This document shows, piece by piece, positions 11,101-18,933 of a stretch of DNA of 58,162 bases. The first letter of the stretch is position 1. Each line of letters begins with the position of its first letter. The notes below the pieces were generated by a model. That model saw only the letters and a program-made list of their open reading frames with translations, had not been told where the DNA came from and made no database searches. This DNA comes from Streptomyces huiliensis (GTDB lineage: Bacteria > Actinomycetota > Actinomycetes > Streptomycetales > Streptomycetaceae): the NCBI RefSeq assembly GCF_020037025.1, contig NZ_JAIQLH010000085.1, positions 1 through 58,162 on the forward strand, read 5' to 3'. Both the position numbers and the translations under genes were made by a program.

Positions 11101-11692
11101 GGGGGAGTGCGTACGGCTGCGGCACGTCCTGACCGGCGGTGAACCGCCGGACCCGGCGACCGCCGGCCGCTTCCGCCGCGTACTGCCGAACGCGGCCCTG
11201 CACCACCACGCCGGCCCGCCGGAGGCGGCCGGAGCGGTGCACCACACCTGCACACCGGACGGGGGTACGCCGGCCGGAGCCGTCCGGCCCGCCTGGAACA
11301 CGCGCCTCCACGTCCTGGACCCGGCGCTCCGGCCCTGCCCGCCGGGCACCCCGGGCGAGTTGTACGTCGCGGGCGCCCCGCTCGCCACCGGCTACGCCGG
11401 CCACCCGGCACGTACCGCCGCGCGCTTCCCGGCCGACCCGTACGGGCCGCCCGGAACGCGGATGTACCGTACGGGCCGGAGAGCGCTCCGGCGCGCGGAC
11501 GGCTCCGTCGAGTTCGTGGCCGAGCGCGCCCCGCGCGGGGAACGCGAACCGGCCGGTGGCGGCACCCGTTCGGCGACCGGGAAGGTGGGCGGGACGGCGG
11601 CCGGGGACGCGCGCGGTGACCGTGACCCGGCCGGTGACGGGAGTCCGTTCGACGGCGGGGGGACGGGCCGCCGTCCGCCGTTCCGTCGGTGA
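8102..11692 (+). CDS. EntF-like condensation-adenylation protein with decayed catalytic motifs and repeat insertion
   Basis: A 1196-residue NRPS-like protein. Residues 1 to about 470 form a condensation domain of EntF/DhbF type (LTAAQRELWSRQ, DVVLGLPLTGR, VPGTVRNTVPL). Its HHxxxDG motif reads HRALLDE at about residue 181, so the catalytic second His is Arg. The A domain begins LTYADLNTHANRLAR, is broken by a roughly 250-residue repeat-rich insertion (nt about 9850-10615), then resumes. Its P-loop is reduced to YATRTATRQPAVVVPHSAL, YRTGD has become YRTGRRA, and the A8 and A10 motifs are absent. No carrier or thioesterase domain follows. GTG at 8102 has GGGGAG 7 bp upstream. It may be a scaffold, a relic, or the remnant of a DHB-amino-acid synthetase. 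Confidence 0.82.
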   Translation: MSVRALDRFPFPARENATCVAAEPLVAAEPREPRGPSGRSQGLRLTAAQRELWSRQSRDPGGAPPVTAAYREIHGPLDPVLFAEALHRTVGEADALRMRIADTPDGPRQRPIAIEPPGHGFPLCAADLRVAEGAEDEEAVRTALAWMRADVVRPFDPADGPLFAYGLFRVGDRRWLWYRRVHRALLDEHGHRLVDRRVAEVYTALAAGDDPGPSPFGRLADLVAEDAAYRDSAARDRDRAYWRNRLTNPATTGDDEEPEGQRQATAHHRATTRHAFPFHLTPEITAGLRELAASVRGSWTGLLLAAQALHLRGATRRDDVVLGLPLTGRTGPAALRVPGTVRNTVPLRLTVTPGTTVAELVRQADDAVREARAHQRYRRADLRRDIGLPAGHPALAGPLADVVPAEEPVVTFAAAPSTLHPLATTPDDPCAVVFRGTPDEGLHIETTTGSPLALRDLLTRLPHVDPHAPLAALSLVPDEDHERALREGNDTAVTVPPTTAIGPFEARAARTPDATALVTADAHLTYADLNTHANRLARHLTTLGLRPGAFAAVDLPPSTARVIALLAILKTGAACWFGPPGPVAEGDPHGGDGDGGDRHGDDRHGGDLSGRSPGGPGSYGETPDGRGPHDEDRHAGDRHSDDAYARGAHDADARPGAPRADAPQGGSPYGGGSGGDGSSADGMCGHEAHAGGPRAGGSHDGDADDRGPRVDAPQSGNPQNGSPLGRSPQNGSPLGRSPQNGSPLGRSPLGRSPLGRSPLGRSPYGEGPCAGRPCGHEAHAGGLGEGNAYGRGPQGGAPQGGAPQGGAPQGGAPQGGTPQGRSLYGGGPYGDGPYTAEPAPLYVLTTASARPTPGVRTVLLDDPALPALLAAHPPVDPARPLTPHHPAYATRTATRQPAVVVPHSALDNRLRWLQHHHPLTPDDRVLVQTPSTPDELAEELLWPLREGATLVLDAPRTGTAPGDSRPDPDASTARRIREHGVTVARFGPDALRRFLDAPEAGECVRLRHVLTGGEPPDPATAGRFRRVLPNAALHHHAGPPEAAGAVHHTCTPDGGTPAGAVRPAWNTRLHVLDPALRPCPPGTPGELYVAGAPLATGYAGHPARTAARFPADPYGPPGTRMYRTGRRALRRADGSVEFVAERAPRGEREPAGGGTRSATGKVGGTAAGDARGDRDPAGDGSPFDGGGTGRRPPFRR
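10252..10386 (+). repeat. Nine tandem 15-bp units inside the NRPS A domain
   Basis: Units cccgcagaacggaag and cccgctgggccgaag alternate for three pairs, followed by three copies of the second type. Translated, this is three copies of PQNGSPLGRS and then three of PLGRS. The units are multiples of three, so copy-number change keeps the frame. Confidence 0.92.
10477..10566 (+). repeat. Six tandem 15-bp units (PQGGA type) inside the NRPS A domain
   Basis: Four units of cccgcagggcggtgc, then one ending in gtac and one diverged copy, encode PQGGA pentapeptides. A CGHEAHAGG segment precedes each of the two 15-bp arrays, which suggests one larger duplication followed by separate amplification. Confidence 0.9.
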
Positions 11693-11950
11693 CCACGGTC
11701 CGCGCGGCGACCGCGGCGCGTACGGCAACGGGCGGCAGACCGGATCGGCACCCGCCGACGCGGCACCGCGCGGGCCGGCGACCGGGCCGGTGCCGACCGG
11801 CCCACCGGCCGCCGGATGACGGCCGGCCACCAGACTCCGGCCTCGGCGGATGCCGCCGCCGAGGCCGGTCCGACGGCACACGGGTACGCTGGCCCGCCCG
11901 GTGCCGGTCGGAGGACGGACGGAAGACGGGACGGAAGGCGGGGAGGACGC
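11693..11950. other. Degenerate spacer between NRPS-like gene and PPTase
   Basis: These 258 bp hold where A8-A10 and a carrier domain would be expected. All six frames give only Arg/Gly/Pro/Thr-rich sequence, with no GxDxQVKIRG or LGGxS motif. It ends in the PPTase ribosome site. It may be the eroded 3' part of the NRPS gene. Confidence 0.45.
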
Positions 11951-13006
11951 GTGACGGGGACGAGAGACGACGGGGAGACGCCCTTGCCCAGCTCATCCGG
12001 TAGGTCCGACGCATCCGACGCACCGGGTGGGACCGGTGGCACGACGTCCGGTATGACCGGTGGCACGACCGGCGGTACGACGTCCGGCACGACCGGCGGC
12101 ACGACCGGCGGCACCGGTGATCCCGGGTCAGCCGAGGCGTCCCGTACACCCGACACCCCCGGCGTGACGACGACACCGCCCGCGACCTCCGCGACCCCCC
12201 GCACGCCGACGACACCGTCCGTGAACCCCGCAACCCCCATGACTCCCACGGCCGCCACCACATCCGCCCTCCCCTCCACCCCCCTGCGGCCGCGCTCCCT
12301 GAACCACAGCCCACTGCCCGGCCCCTGGGCCCCAGGCGAAGGCGCAGGCCCAGCCTCAGGCGCCCCCGCCCTCTGGCTGCTGCGCCTCCCGGACGGCGCC
12401 CCCGCCCCCCGCGAGGAGTACGAGGAGGTCCTGGACGTACGCGAACGCGCCCGAGCCGCCTCCTTCGTCCGGGATCTGCACCGCGACCGCTACGTAGCCG
12501 CCCACCTCGCGCTGCGCCGGCTCCTCGGCGCCTACCTGGGCGTCGCGCCGGCGGCCGTCGAGCTGGTCCGCGAAGCGTGCCCGTGCTGCGGGGCGCCGCA
12601 CGGCCGCCCGGCGGTGGCGGGCGCGCCGCTGCACTTCAACCTCTCGCACGCCGGCGACCTGGTGCTGCTCGCCTTCGCGGACACGCCGGTCGGGGCGGAC
12701 GTCGAGGAGGTGCAGCAGGCGTCGGTGGTGGACAGCGTCGGGCGCTCCCTGCACCCGCGGGAGGTCGCCGAGCTGGAGGCCGTCCCGCGGGCCGACCGGA
12801 CGACGGCCTTCTCCCGCTGCTGGACGCGGAAGGAGGCGTACCTCAAGGGGACGGGCACCGGGCTCGCGGAGCGGCTGTCGGTGACGTACGTGGGGTGCGG
12901 CCCGCGGCCCGCGTCACCGCCCGGGTGGGCGCTGAGCGACGTCGAGGCGGGCCCGGGGTACACGGCGGCGGTGGCCCTCGCGGACGGCGCCCCGCCCGCC
13001 GCATGA
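11951..13006 (+). CDS. Sfp-type 4'-phosphopantetheinyl transferase with disordered N-terminus
   Basis: Transfers phosphopantetheine from CoA to carrier proteins. The catalytic core occupies the last 230 residues: FVRDLHRDRYVAAHLALR, the metal-binding GADVEEV, and the signature FSRCWTRKEAYLKGTGTGL. About 110 residues of Thr/Gly/Pro/Ser repeats (GGTTSG units) come first and have no counterpart in Sfp/EntD. GTG at 11951 has GGCGGGGAGGA directly upstream and is a better start than the in-frame ATG at 11816. It closes the DHB locus, but no carrier-protein substrate is encoded nearby; that must be elsewhere in the genome. Confidence 0.88.
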   Translation: MTGTRDDGETPLPSSSGRSDASDAPGGTGGTTSGMTGGTTGGTTSGTTGGTTGGTGDPGSAEASRTPDTPGVTTTPPATSATPRTPTTPSVNPATPMTPTAATTSALPSTPLRPRSLNHSPLPGPWAPGEGAGPASGAPALWLLRLPDGAPAPREEYEEVLDVRERARAASFVRDLHRDRYVAAHLALRRLLGAYLGVAPAAVELVREACPCCGAPHGRPAVAGAPLHFNLSHAGDLVLLAFADTPVGADVEEVQQASVVDSVGRSLHPREVAELEAVPRADRTTAFSRCWTRKEAYLKGTGTGLAERLSVTYVGCGPRPASPPGWALSDVEAGPGYTAAVALADGAPPAA

Positions 13007-13149
13007 GGGACGCGCGCCCTTTTTGCGCCCCGCGCCCCACCCGCGCCCCCACGCCCCACCCACGCCCCCACGCCCCCCCGCACCCCCCCGTCACCCGAAC
13101 GGAGTAGCCCCCGCACCCACCCCGCGCGGCACCCTGCGAAGGTGAGGGC

Positions 13150-13413
13150 ATGGCCTCCAAGAGCAAGTCCTCGACGAGCGGACCCTCCCGCGCCGGATCC
13201 ATGGGGGGCAGGCTGCGGGAGGCGGCGACGACGGGACGGGTCGTCCTGCTGATCGTCGCCGTACTGGCCCTCGTCTTCGTCTTCGAGAACACCCGGCACG
13301 TCAAGATCCGGATCATCGGCCCCGAGGTCTCGACGCCCCTGTGGCTGGCGCTCGCCGCGATGCTGGTGATCGGCTGGCTGCTGGGGCGGTTCGTGACCGT
13401 CCGCCGCCGCTGA
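13150..13413 (+). CDS. LapA-domain small membrane protein
   Basis: An 87-residue protein with a basic Ser-rich head and two membrane segments (about residues 32-50 and 62-80). FENTRHVKIRIIGPEV lies between them, the pattern of the DUF1049/LapA domain. ATG at 13150 follows AAGGTGAGG. Actinomycete members have no assigned role; it is probably an inner-membrane protein with both ends inside. It stands alone before a terminator. Confidence 0.78.
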   Translation: MASKSKSSTSGPSRAGSMGGRLREAATTGRVVLLIVAVLALVFVFENTRHVKIRIIGPEVSTPLWLALAAMLVIGWLLGRFVTVRRR

Positions 13414-13470
13414 CGGCGCGACGCGCCCCGCGCCGCACCGCACAGTGCCGCACCGCACCCCAACACGCGA

Positions 13471-13502
13471 CGGGCCCCCGCCTCTTGAGAGACGGGGGCC
13501 CG
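13471..13502. terminator. Bidirectional terminator hairpin between lapA-like gene and tRNA-Lys
   Basis: cgggcccccg at 13471 pairs with cgggggcccg ending at 13502. The stem has about 13 bp with one mismatch and a short TTGA loop. It sits between the convergent LapA-like gene and tRNA. Confidence 0.7.
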
Positions 13503-13510
13503 AACCACCG

Positions 13511-13584
13511 TGCGCCACCAGGGACTCGAACCCCGGACCCGCTGATTAAGAGTCAGCTGCTCTAACCAACTGAGCTAGCGGCGC
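13511..13584 (-). tRNA. tRNA-Lys (anticodon CUU), copy 1
   Basis: Read on the minus strand it folds as a full cloverleaf. The acceptor GCGCCGC pairs with GTGGCGC, the D arm is GCTC/GAGC, and the anticodon stem GCTGA/TCAGC holds the loop CTCTTAA with anticodon CTT. The T arm contains TTCGAGT. The 3' CCA is not encoded. An identical copy lies at 32386-32459. Confidence 0.95.
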
Positions 13585-13591
13585 GGGAAGA

Positions 13592-13619
13592 AAGTTATCA
13601 GATCTTCCGTTCGAAGCAA
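13592..13619 (-). promoter_or_regulatory. Probable promoter of tRNA-Lys copy 1
   Basis: On the minus strand TTGCTT (13619-13614) and TAACTT (13597-13592) are separated by 16 bp and lie just upstream of the tRNA. The second tRNA-Lys copy has the same spacing and similar boxes, which supports the call. Confidence 0.6.
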
Positions 13620-13723
13620 ATGCGCCCGCTGCCCGGACCGAGACCGATCGGCCCTGTGTGGGCATGCGTGAGTGTGTGTGGGCGCATACGTACCTTCTGC
13701 CGCCCGACAACCGCCCCCTCATT

Positions 13724-14401
13724 TCACCCCGAAGGCGACACCAGCCCCGCCTCGTAAGCGGTGATCACCAGTTGGACCCGGTCCCTGGCGCCCAACTTGG
13801 TGAGCAGCCGCGACACGTGCGACTTGGCCGTCGCCACCGTGATGAAGAGATCCTCGGCGATCTCGGTGTTCGACCGGCCGCGCCCGACCAGGGTCAGTAC
13901 CTCCCGCTCCCGCTCGGTGATGCCCTCGGCCACCGCCGCGGACCGCCCGCGGGCGGCACGCGCCGGCTGTCCGGCGAAGTCGGCGATCAGACGCCGCGTC
14001 ACGCCCGGCGCGAGCAGCGCGTCACCGGCGGCGACCACGCGGACCGCCGCGAGGATGTCGTCCAGCGCCATGTCCTTGACCACGAAGCCGCTCGCGCCGG
14101 CCCGGAGGGCACCGTAGACATGCTCGTCCTCGTCGAAGGTGGTCAGGATGAGGACGCGGGCCGGCGTCGGACCGGACGTGATCAGGCGGGTGGCCTCGAT
14201 CCCGTCCATGCCGGGCATCCGGATGTCCATCACCACGACGTCGGGGCGGAGTTCGGTGGTGAGCCGGACGGCCTCCAGGCCGGTGGCGGCCTCGCCGACG
14301 ACCTCCAGGCCGGGGTGGTCGGCCATGAGCACGCGCAGTCCGGACCGCACCAGCGGCTGGTCGTCGACGAGCAGGACGCGGACGGTCACGCGGGCGGTCA
14401 C
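13724..14401 (-). CDS. NarL/LuxR-family response regulator
   Basis: A 225-residue two-component regulator. The receiver domain has the acidic pair in VLLVDDQP, the phospho-acceptor Asp in PDVVVMDIRMPG (about residue 55), and the switch Lys in GFVVKDMAL. The C-terminal LuxR-type helix-turn-helix runs ITEREREVLTLVGRGRSNTEIAEDL in meaning, split here as ITEREREVLTLV and GRSNTEIAEDLFI. Its GTG overlaps the kinase stop by 4 bp. It probably controls the divergent ABC exporter, as usual for this arrangement. Confidence 0.92.
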   Translation of the reverse strand: MTARVTVRVLLVDDQPLVRSGLRVLMADHPGLEVVGEAATGLEAVRLTTELRPDVVVMDIRMPGMDGIEATRLITSGPTPARVLILTTFDEDEHVYGALRAGASGFVVKDMALDDILAAVRVVAAGDALLAPGVTRRLIADFAGQPARAARGRSAAVAEGITEREREVLTLVGRGRSNTEIAEDLFITVATAKSHVSRLLTKLGARDRVQLVITAYEAGLVSPSG

Positions 14402-15834
14402 CGGACCTCCGCCGGAACGCTTACGGGCGCGGGCAGCGGCAGCCGGGCGGCCACCCGGAAACCGCCCTCGGGGCGCGGGCCTGCGCTGAGCCGGCCGCCG
14501 AGCAGGCCGACCCGCTCGCGCATGCCGACGAGGCCGAAGCCACGGGTCGGGGTGCTCCCGGGGACCGCCGGGGCCCCGGCACTCCCGCAGACGCCACCGG
14601 CACCACCGCCCCCACCGAAACCGTCAATGCCACCCCCACCCCCACCCCCACCGGCACCGGCAACGCCATCGACACCACCACCCCCGCCCAACCCCTCGGT
14701 CCCACAGACCACCCCGGCCCCGCCGAGCCCCCCAGCCCCCGCCACCCCGGTGACACCCCCCGAGCTTCCCCCAAAGCTCCCCCCACGCCCGTCGTCCACA
14801 ACCTCCACCGACAACTCCTCCACCCCGTACCCCACCGTCACCCGGCACCACCCGGTACCCGCGTGCCGCACCACATTCGTCAACGCCTCCTGCACGATCC
14901 GGTACGCGGACAGGTCGAGGTCGGCGGGGAGCGGGCGCCGCTCCCCGTCCCACCGCAGGTCGACGCGGACCCCCGCGTCCGCCGTCGCCGCCGCGAGCCG
15001 TTCGAGATCCGCGAGCCCCGGCGCGGGGGCGAGCGGCGCCCGCTCCGACTCCGCCCGGTCGTCCCCCCGCGCCTGACGCAGCGACACGAGCGTCCGCCGC
15101 AGCCCCGCCAGCGTCTCCCGGCTCGTGGCCTCGATGGCCCGCAGCGCCTCACGCGCCTCCGCGGGCTGCGTCTCGATCACCCGGCTCCCCACCCCCGCCT
15201 GGATGGCGATGATGCCGACGCTGTGCGCGACCATGTCGTGCAACTCCCGTGCGATCCGCAGCCGTTCGGCGGTCACGGCCTCCGCCACCGCCTGCGTGCG
15301 CAGCGCGACCGCGTGCTCGCGGCGCTCCCGCCGGAGCACACCGGCCGTGCCGGACGCGGCCAGCGCGAGCAGGGCGATCAGCGCGTTGACGGTCAGGTTG
15401 TCGCCGTGCGCGAAGAGGCCGATCACCACGAGCTGGACGACGGACGACACGGCCACGGCGGCGACCGCGGCCCGCCGGGCGCGGGTGGCGACGACGACGG
15501 CCAGGACGGCGTCCACCGCCAGATACGACAGGAACTGCCCCTGGAACGCCACCGTCACATCCGGCCCGGCGGGAATCGGCGTCCCCGCCACCACCGCCGT
15601 CGACCCGAACAGCGCCAGGCCCAGGGCACACAGCGGCGCCCGGCGCACCACGGCCACCAGCAGGCTCACGGCCAGCAGCGCCCCGACGCCGTGGGCCGTA
15701 CCCGACGCCCGGGACGCGCCGCCGATCAGCAGGCCCACGGCGAGTGCGTAGGAGACGCCCCCCGCCCAGGCCGCGGCCTTGGACCTGATCACCGGCGGGA
15801 CGCCCGCGGCACGGACCGGGGGCCGGCGGCGCAC
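14398..15834 (-). CDS. HisKA_3 sensor histidine kinase with glycine-rich insertion in the ATP lid
   Basis: A 478-residue membrane kinase. Several N-terminal membrane segments are followed by the dimerisation/phospho-acceptor helix RIARELHDMVAHSVG (phosphorylated His) and a HATPase domain with the N-box YRIVQEALTNVVRHAG and G1 box VVDDGRGG. Between the G1 box and the G2 box GFGLVGMRERV sits about 90 residues of Gly/Ala/Val/Ser repeats, where relatives have a short lid. The start is uncertain; GTG at 15834 is used. It is translationally coupled to the response regulator and divergent from the ABC genes. Confidence 0.9.
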   Translation of the reverse strand: MRRRPPVRAAGVPPVIRSKAAAWAGGVSYALAVGLLIGGASRASGTAHGVGALLAVSLLVAVVRRAPLCALGLALFGSTAVVAGTPIPAGPDVTVAFQGQFLSYLAVDAVLAVVVATRARRAAVAAVAVSSVVQLVVIGLFAHGDNLTVNALIALLALAASGTAGVLRRERREHAVALRTQAVAEAVTAERLRIARELHDMVAHSVGIIAIQAGVGSRVIETQPAEAREALRAIEATSRETLAGLRRTLVSLRQARGDDRAESERAPLAPAPGLADLERLAAATADAGVRVDLRWDGERRPLPADLDLSAYRIVQEALTNVVRHAGTGWCRVTVGYGVEELSVEVVDDGRGGSFGGSSGGVTGVAGAGGLGGAGVVCGTEGLGGGGGVDGVAGAGGGGGGGGIDGFGGGGGAGGVCGSAGAPAVPGSTPTRGFGLVGMRERVGLLGGRLSAGPRPEGGFRVAARLPLPAPVSVPAEVR

Positions 15835-16000
15835 CCTGCCGCCAACGGAAAGATCATCACGGGATTCACGCCGCGAGACTAGCCGCCCGCCTCCGGCCCG
15901 GCATCAGCCCGGGGACGTACGCCCCCGGGCGAACCCGCCCGCCCGCAGTGCCGCCCCCGGCCCCATGCGCGCCCCGGGCCCGCCGGACAGGCTGGTTCCC

Positions 16001-17023
16001 GTGATCGAAGTCAGCCATCTCGCCAAGCGCTACGGCGGCAGGACCGCCGTCGACCAGTTGTCCTTCACCGTCCGCCCCGGCGTGGTCACCGGCTTTCTCG
16101 GCCCCAACGGAGCCGGCAAGTCCACCACCCTGCGGCTGATCCTCGGCCTGGACGCGCCCACCGCCGGGACGGCCACCGTCGGTGGCGTCCCCTTCCGCCG
16201 CCACCCGCGCGGCCTGCGGCACGCAGGCGCCCTCCTCGACGCCGGCCAGGTGCACGGAGGACGCGCCGCCGCGGCCCATCTGGCAGCCCTGGCCCGGAGC
16301 AACGGCATCCCGCGGCGCCGGGTGGACGAGGTGCTTGGGGAGGTGGGGCTGGCCGACGCGGCGCACCGCCGCGTCGGCGGGTTCTCCCTCGGCATGAAGC
16401 AGCGGCTGGGCATCGCGGCCGCCCTGCTCGGCGACCCGCCGGTGCTGCTGTTCGACGAGCCGGTCAACGGGATGGACCCGGAGGGCGTCCTCTGGGTACG
16501 CCGCCTCTTCCGGCGCCTCGCGGCCGAGGGACGCACCGTCTTCCTCTCCAGCCACCTCATGTCGGAGATGGAGAACACCGCCGACGACCTGATCGTCATC
16601 GGCCGGGGTCGCCTCATCGCCGCCGAGCCGCTCCGCGACTTCGCGGCCCGCGGCGCCCGCCGCGCCGTCCTGGTGGCGACACCGCAGGCGGCCGAACTGA
16701 CCGCCGTACTGACCGCGGCGGGCGCGTCGGTCACCCCCGAAGGCCCACCCACCCCCGAGAGCCCACCCACCCCCGAGAGCCCACCCACCCCCGAGAGCCC
16801 GTCCGGCACCAAACGCCTCTCCGCCTCCGAACGCGCCCCCGAACACCTATCCGCCACCGAACGCCTCACCGTCACCGGTCTCCCGGCCGCCCGGATCGGC
16901 GCACTCGCCCACGAGCACCGCATCCGCCTGGAAGAACTGACCACCCCTACCGCCTCCCTCGAGACGGCCTTCATGGAACTCACCGCGGACGCCACCGAGT
17001 ACCAGACAGGAACCCCCCGATGA
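16001..17023 (+). CDS. ABC transporter ATP-binding protein (drug/bacitracin-export type)
   Basis: Cytoplasmic ATPase subunit of an exporter. It has Walker A GPNGAGKST, signature FSLGMKQRLGIA, Walker B VLLFDEPVNGMD and the switch His in VFLSSHLMSEME. This is the BcrA/CcmA-like type with a C-terminal extension. That extension holds three tandem copies of an 18-bp unit coding PPTPES (16744-16797), a disordered linker. GTG at 16001 starts MIEVSHLAKRYGG; the ATG at 15965 would add 12 residues. It overlaps the permease by 4 bp (ATGA). Confidence 0.9.
   Translation: MIEVSHLAKRYGGRTAVDQLSFTVRPGVVTGFLGPNGAGKSTTLRLILGLDAPTAGTATVGGVPFRRHPRGLRHAGALLDAGQVHGGRAAAAHLAALARSNGIPRRRVDEVLGEVGLADAAHRRVGGFSLGMKQRLGIAAALLGDPPVLLFDEPVNGMDPEGVLWVRRLFRRLAAEGRTVFLSSHLMSEMENTADDLIVIGRGRLIAAEPLRDFAARGARRAVLVATPQAAELTAVLTAAGASVTPEGPPTPESPPTPESPPTPESPSGTKRLSASERAPEHLSATERLTVTGLPAARIGALAHEHRIRLEELTTPTASLETAFMELTADATEYQTGTPR
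16744..16797 (+). repeat. Three tandem 18-bp units in the ABC ATPase gene
   Basis: The unit cccacccacccccgagag is repeated three times exactly and encodes PPTPES. It is in frame with the ATPase gene. Confidence 0.9.
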
Positions 17024-17859
17024 AGACACCGCCCCTTTCGCCGGCCCTTCCACCACCCACCTCGCCTCCCCCTTCACCACCCCCCGCCCGCTTCCGCGAC
17101 CTCCTCGCCGCCGAGTGGATCAAAACCCGCTCCCTGCGCTCCACACCGTGGACCCTCGCCCTCACCCTCCTCTTCGTCATCGGCTCCGCGGCCGTGGCGA
17201 CCGCGTCGGACCACGTCACCCGCCCCGGCCCCGCCGACTTCCTGCCCTTCGACGCCTTCCCGCCGGCCGGCTCCTGGACGCTGACCCTCGTCGCCGGCAG
17301 CGCCGGCGCCCTCACCGTCGTCAGCGAGTACGGCACCGGCCTGATCCGCGCCACCACCGTGGCCGTCCCCGCCCGCGGCTCGGTCGTCCTGGCGAAGGCC
17401 GCGGTCACCGCCGCACTGTGGACGGTGGCCGGCGCGGTGGCCGCCACCGGCTCCTTCCTGGCCTCCCAGGCCGTCCTGAACGAGCGCCACGCCGCCGTCC
17501 CGATCACCCACCCCGGGGTCTTCCGGGCGCTGGCCGCCACCACCCTGCTGGCCCCGGTCTGCGCCCTGGTCGGCCTGGCCCTCGGCGTCCTGATCCGGCA
17601 CGCCGCCGGAACCATGATCACCAGCGTCTTCCTGCTGCTGATGCTGCCGCCCATGTTCTCGGAACGCGACCGCTGGTCGGCGGAGCTCAAGCACGCCCTG
17701 GTCACCCCGGCCTGGTCCCGCCTCGTGCAGAACTGGAGCCCGGACCCCGCCTCCCTCGGCCACTCCGCCACGGTCCCCGGCTCCTGGACCGTCCTCACCC
17801 TCTGGCCCCTGCTCACCCTCACCCTCGCGGCCCTCGTCATCCACCGCCGCGACGTGTGA
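17020..17859 (+). CDS. ABC-2 type transporter permease
   Basis: A 279-residue membrane partner of the preceding ATPase. A Pro-rich cytoplasmic head leads to FRDLLAAEWIKTRSLRSTPWT, the usual ABC-2 start, given here only in meaning; about six membrane segments follow, including LALTLLFVIGSAAVAT, GALTVVSEYGTGLIR and SVFLLLMLPPMF. ATGA overlap with the ATPase gene shows coupled translation. With the divergent kinase/regulator pair it forms a sense-and-export module; the substrate cannot be read from sequence. Confidence 0.86.
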   Translation: MKTPPLSPALPPPTSPPPSPPPARFRDLLAAEWIKTRSLRSTPWTLALTLLFVIGSAAVATASDHVTRPGPADFLPFDAFPPAGSWTLTLVAGSAGALTVVSEYGTGLIRATTVAVPARGSVVLAKAAVTAALWTVAGAVAATGSFLASQAVLNERHAAVPITHPGVFRALAATTLLAPVCALVGLALGVLIRHAAGTMITSVFLLLMLPPMFSERDRWSAELKHALVTPAWSRLVQNWSPDPASLGHSATVPGSWTVLTLWPLLTLTLAALVIHRRDV

Positions 17860-18192
17860 GCGACCGCGCCGGCGCGTCCTCGCCATGACGGGCCGTGCCC
17901 GGCGCTCGCGCCACGAGAAGGCCGAAGGCAGCGACACGCAGCAGGCCACACGGGACATGAAGGTCCTGACCCGAGCCGGGCTGTCGACCGCCGTCGGGCA
18001 GACAAAGGGCCTCAACCACGTCACCGGCCGGTCCCGCATTCCCGCCGGATGTACTGGCCACCGCCCGACGACCGCACACCATCGCCAACCCCTACGCCCT
18101 TTAGTGCCTCACGGACTTGGCGATTCCGCCATCCGCGACCGCAGGCGTCCGCATGCCCGCAAGTGCCGGTGCGCGCCTGCTGGTCGTGCGGC
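17860..18192. other. Intergenic region without a supported gene
   Basis: About 330 bp between the permease and the next gene. Open frames exist on both strands, but none has a recognisable domain or a good ribosome site. Base composition is slightly less GC-biased than its surroundings. It could hold an old gene relic, but I cannot identify one. Confidence 0.4.
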
Positions 18193-18933
18193 ATGATGGC
18201 AGCTATGCGCAGAGGGGGCGGTGGGGGGTTCCGCGGATGGTGGCCGTGGCGCGTGCGCGACGAGTCGGTGCTCGCCGAGATCGAGGACCGGGTCACCGCC
18301 CTCGATGAGGCGTTGGAGGTCCGTTCCCACGGTCCCGGCCGGCCCGGCAGGACCTACGGGACGCGGGCCGAGTCGACGCGTGCTCGTCAGTCACAGGACG
18401 GCGGGCACGCGAAGAGCGGTGACCGGATCCATCGGCTGGACATGCCGTCGTATCGTCCGGCAGTGATGGTCTTCTCGGCCAACGCGCCGACACGTGTCCA
18501 CCTGCGTTTCGAAGGCGGCGAGGGGCGCTCCTCACGTCTCTACCGGCTGTCCGGCGACGGCACACCCATCACCGCCCGGATTCCGCTGCCGGAGGGGAAC
18601 TCGAAGAAGAACAAGGCAGTCGCCTTCCGGGTGTTCGCGGACGGCGCTCCGGAGCCGTGGACGGCGACCGCGGCCCCGCTGCGCGAAGTCCCGCGCTTCC
18701 GCCACGAGATCAACGGAACCGGATCTGACCTCGTGCACTACCGAGGGGAACCCGGCCCGGGCGTCCTGCATTACGTGGGACCGAGCTTGGTCCAATTGGA
18801 GGCCCTGGGCGACCACCTCGCCTACGGGGTGACGGTGGCCGTGGGGAGTGCCGGGGAGCAGAGATTCCAGTGGCCGGGCCGCGGGTACTACCAGGTGCGC
18901 TCGGCCGGGGCATGGAGCCTGACCGCTCCATGA
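18193..18933 (+). CDS. Hypothetical protein with C-terminal beta-rich domain
   Basis: Unrecognised protein of about 246 residues. A basic, Gly/Arg-rich head (MMAAMRRGGGGGFRG) is followed by a short acidic helix, a Ser/Arg/Gly linker, and from about residue 90 two beta-strand-rich segments. The last resembles the small beta-sandwich seen in many actinomycete proteins (GPGVLHYVGPS, then a Gly-rich turn, ending SAGAWSLTAP). There is no signal peptide. Start is uncertain: ATGs at 18193, 18196 and 18205 are in frame. Confidence 0.55.
   Translation: MMAAMRRGGGGGFRGWWPWRVRDESVLAEIEDRVTALDEALEVRSHGPGRPGRTYGTRAESTRARQSQDGGHAKSGDRIHRLDMPSYRPAVMVFSANAPTRVHLRFEGGEGRSSRLYRLSGDGTPITARIPLPEGNSKKNKAVAFRVFADGAPEPWTATAAPLREVPRFRHEINGTGSDLVHYRGEPGPGVLHYVGPSLVQLEALGDHLAYGVTVAVGSAGEQRFQWPGRGYYQVRSAGAWSLTAP

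Noticed and set aside
7982..11881. 1299-codon open frame on the minus strand across the NRPS-like gene
   Set aside because: It is the antisense of the C/A-domain gene and the repeat arrays; the translation is Ala/Arg/Gly-rich repeats with no domain, and the plus strand has clear NRPS motifs and a ribosome site.
17860..18192. 103-codon frame at 17885-18196 as a gene
   Set aside because: No ribosome site, no domain, and composition like random GC-rich sequence; kept as an unassigned intergenic region.
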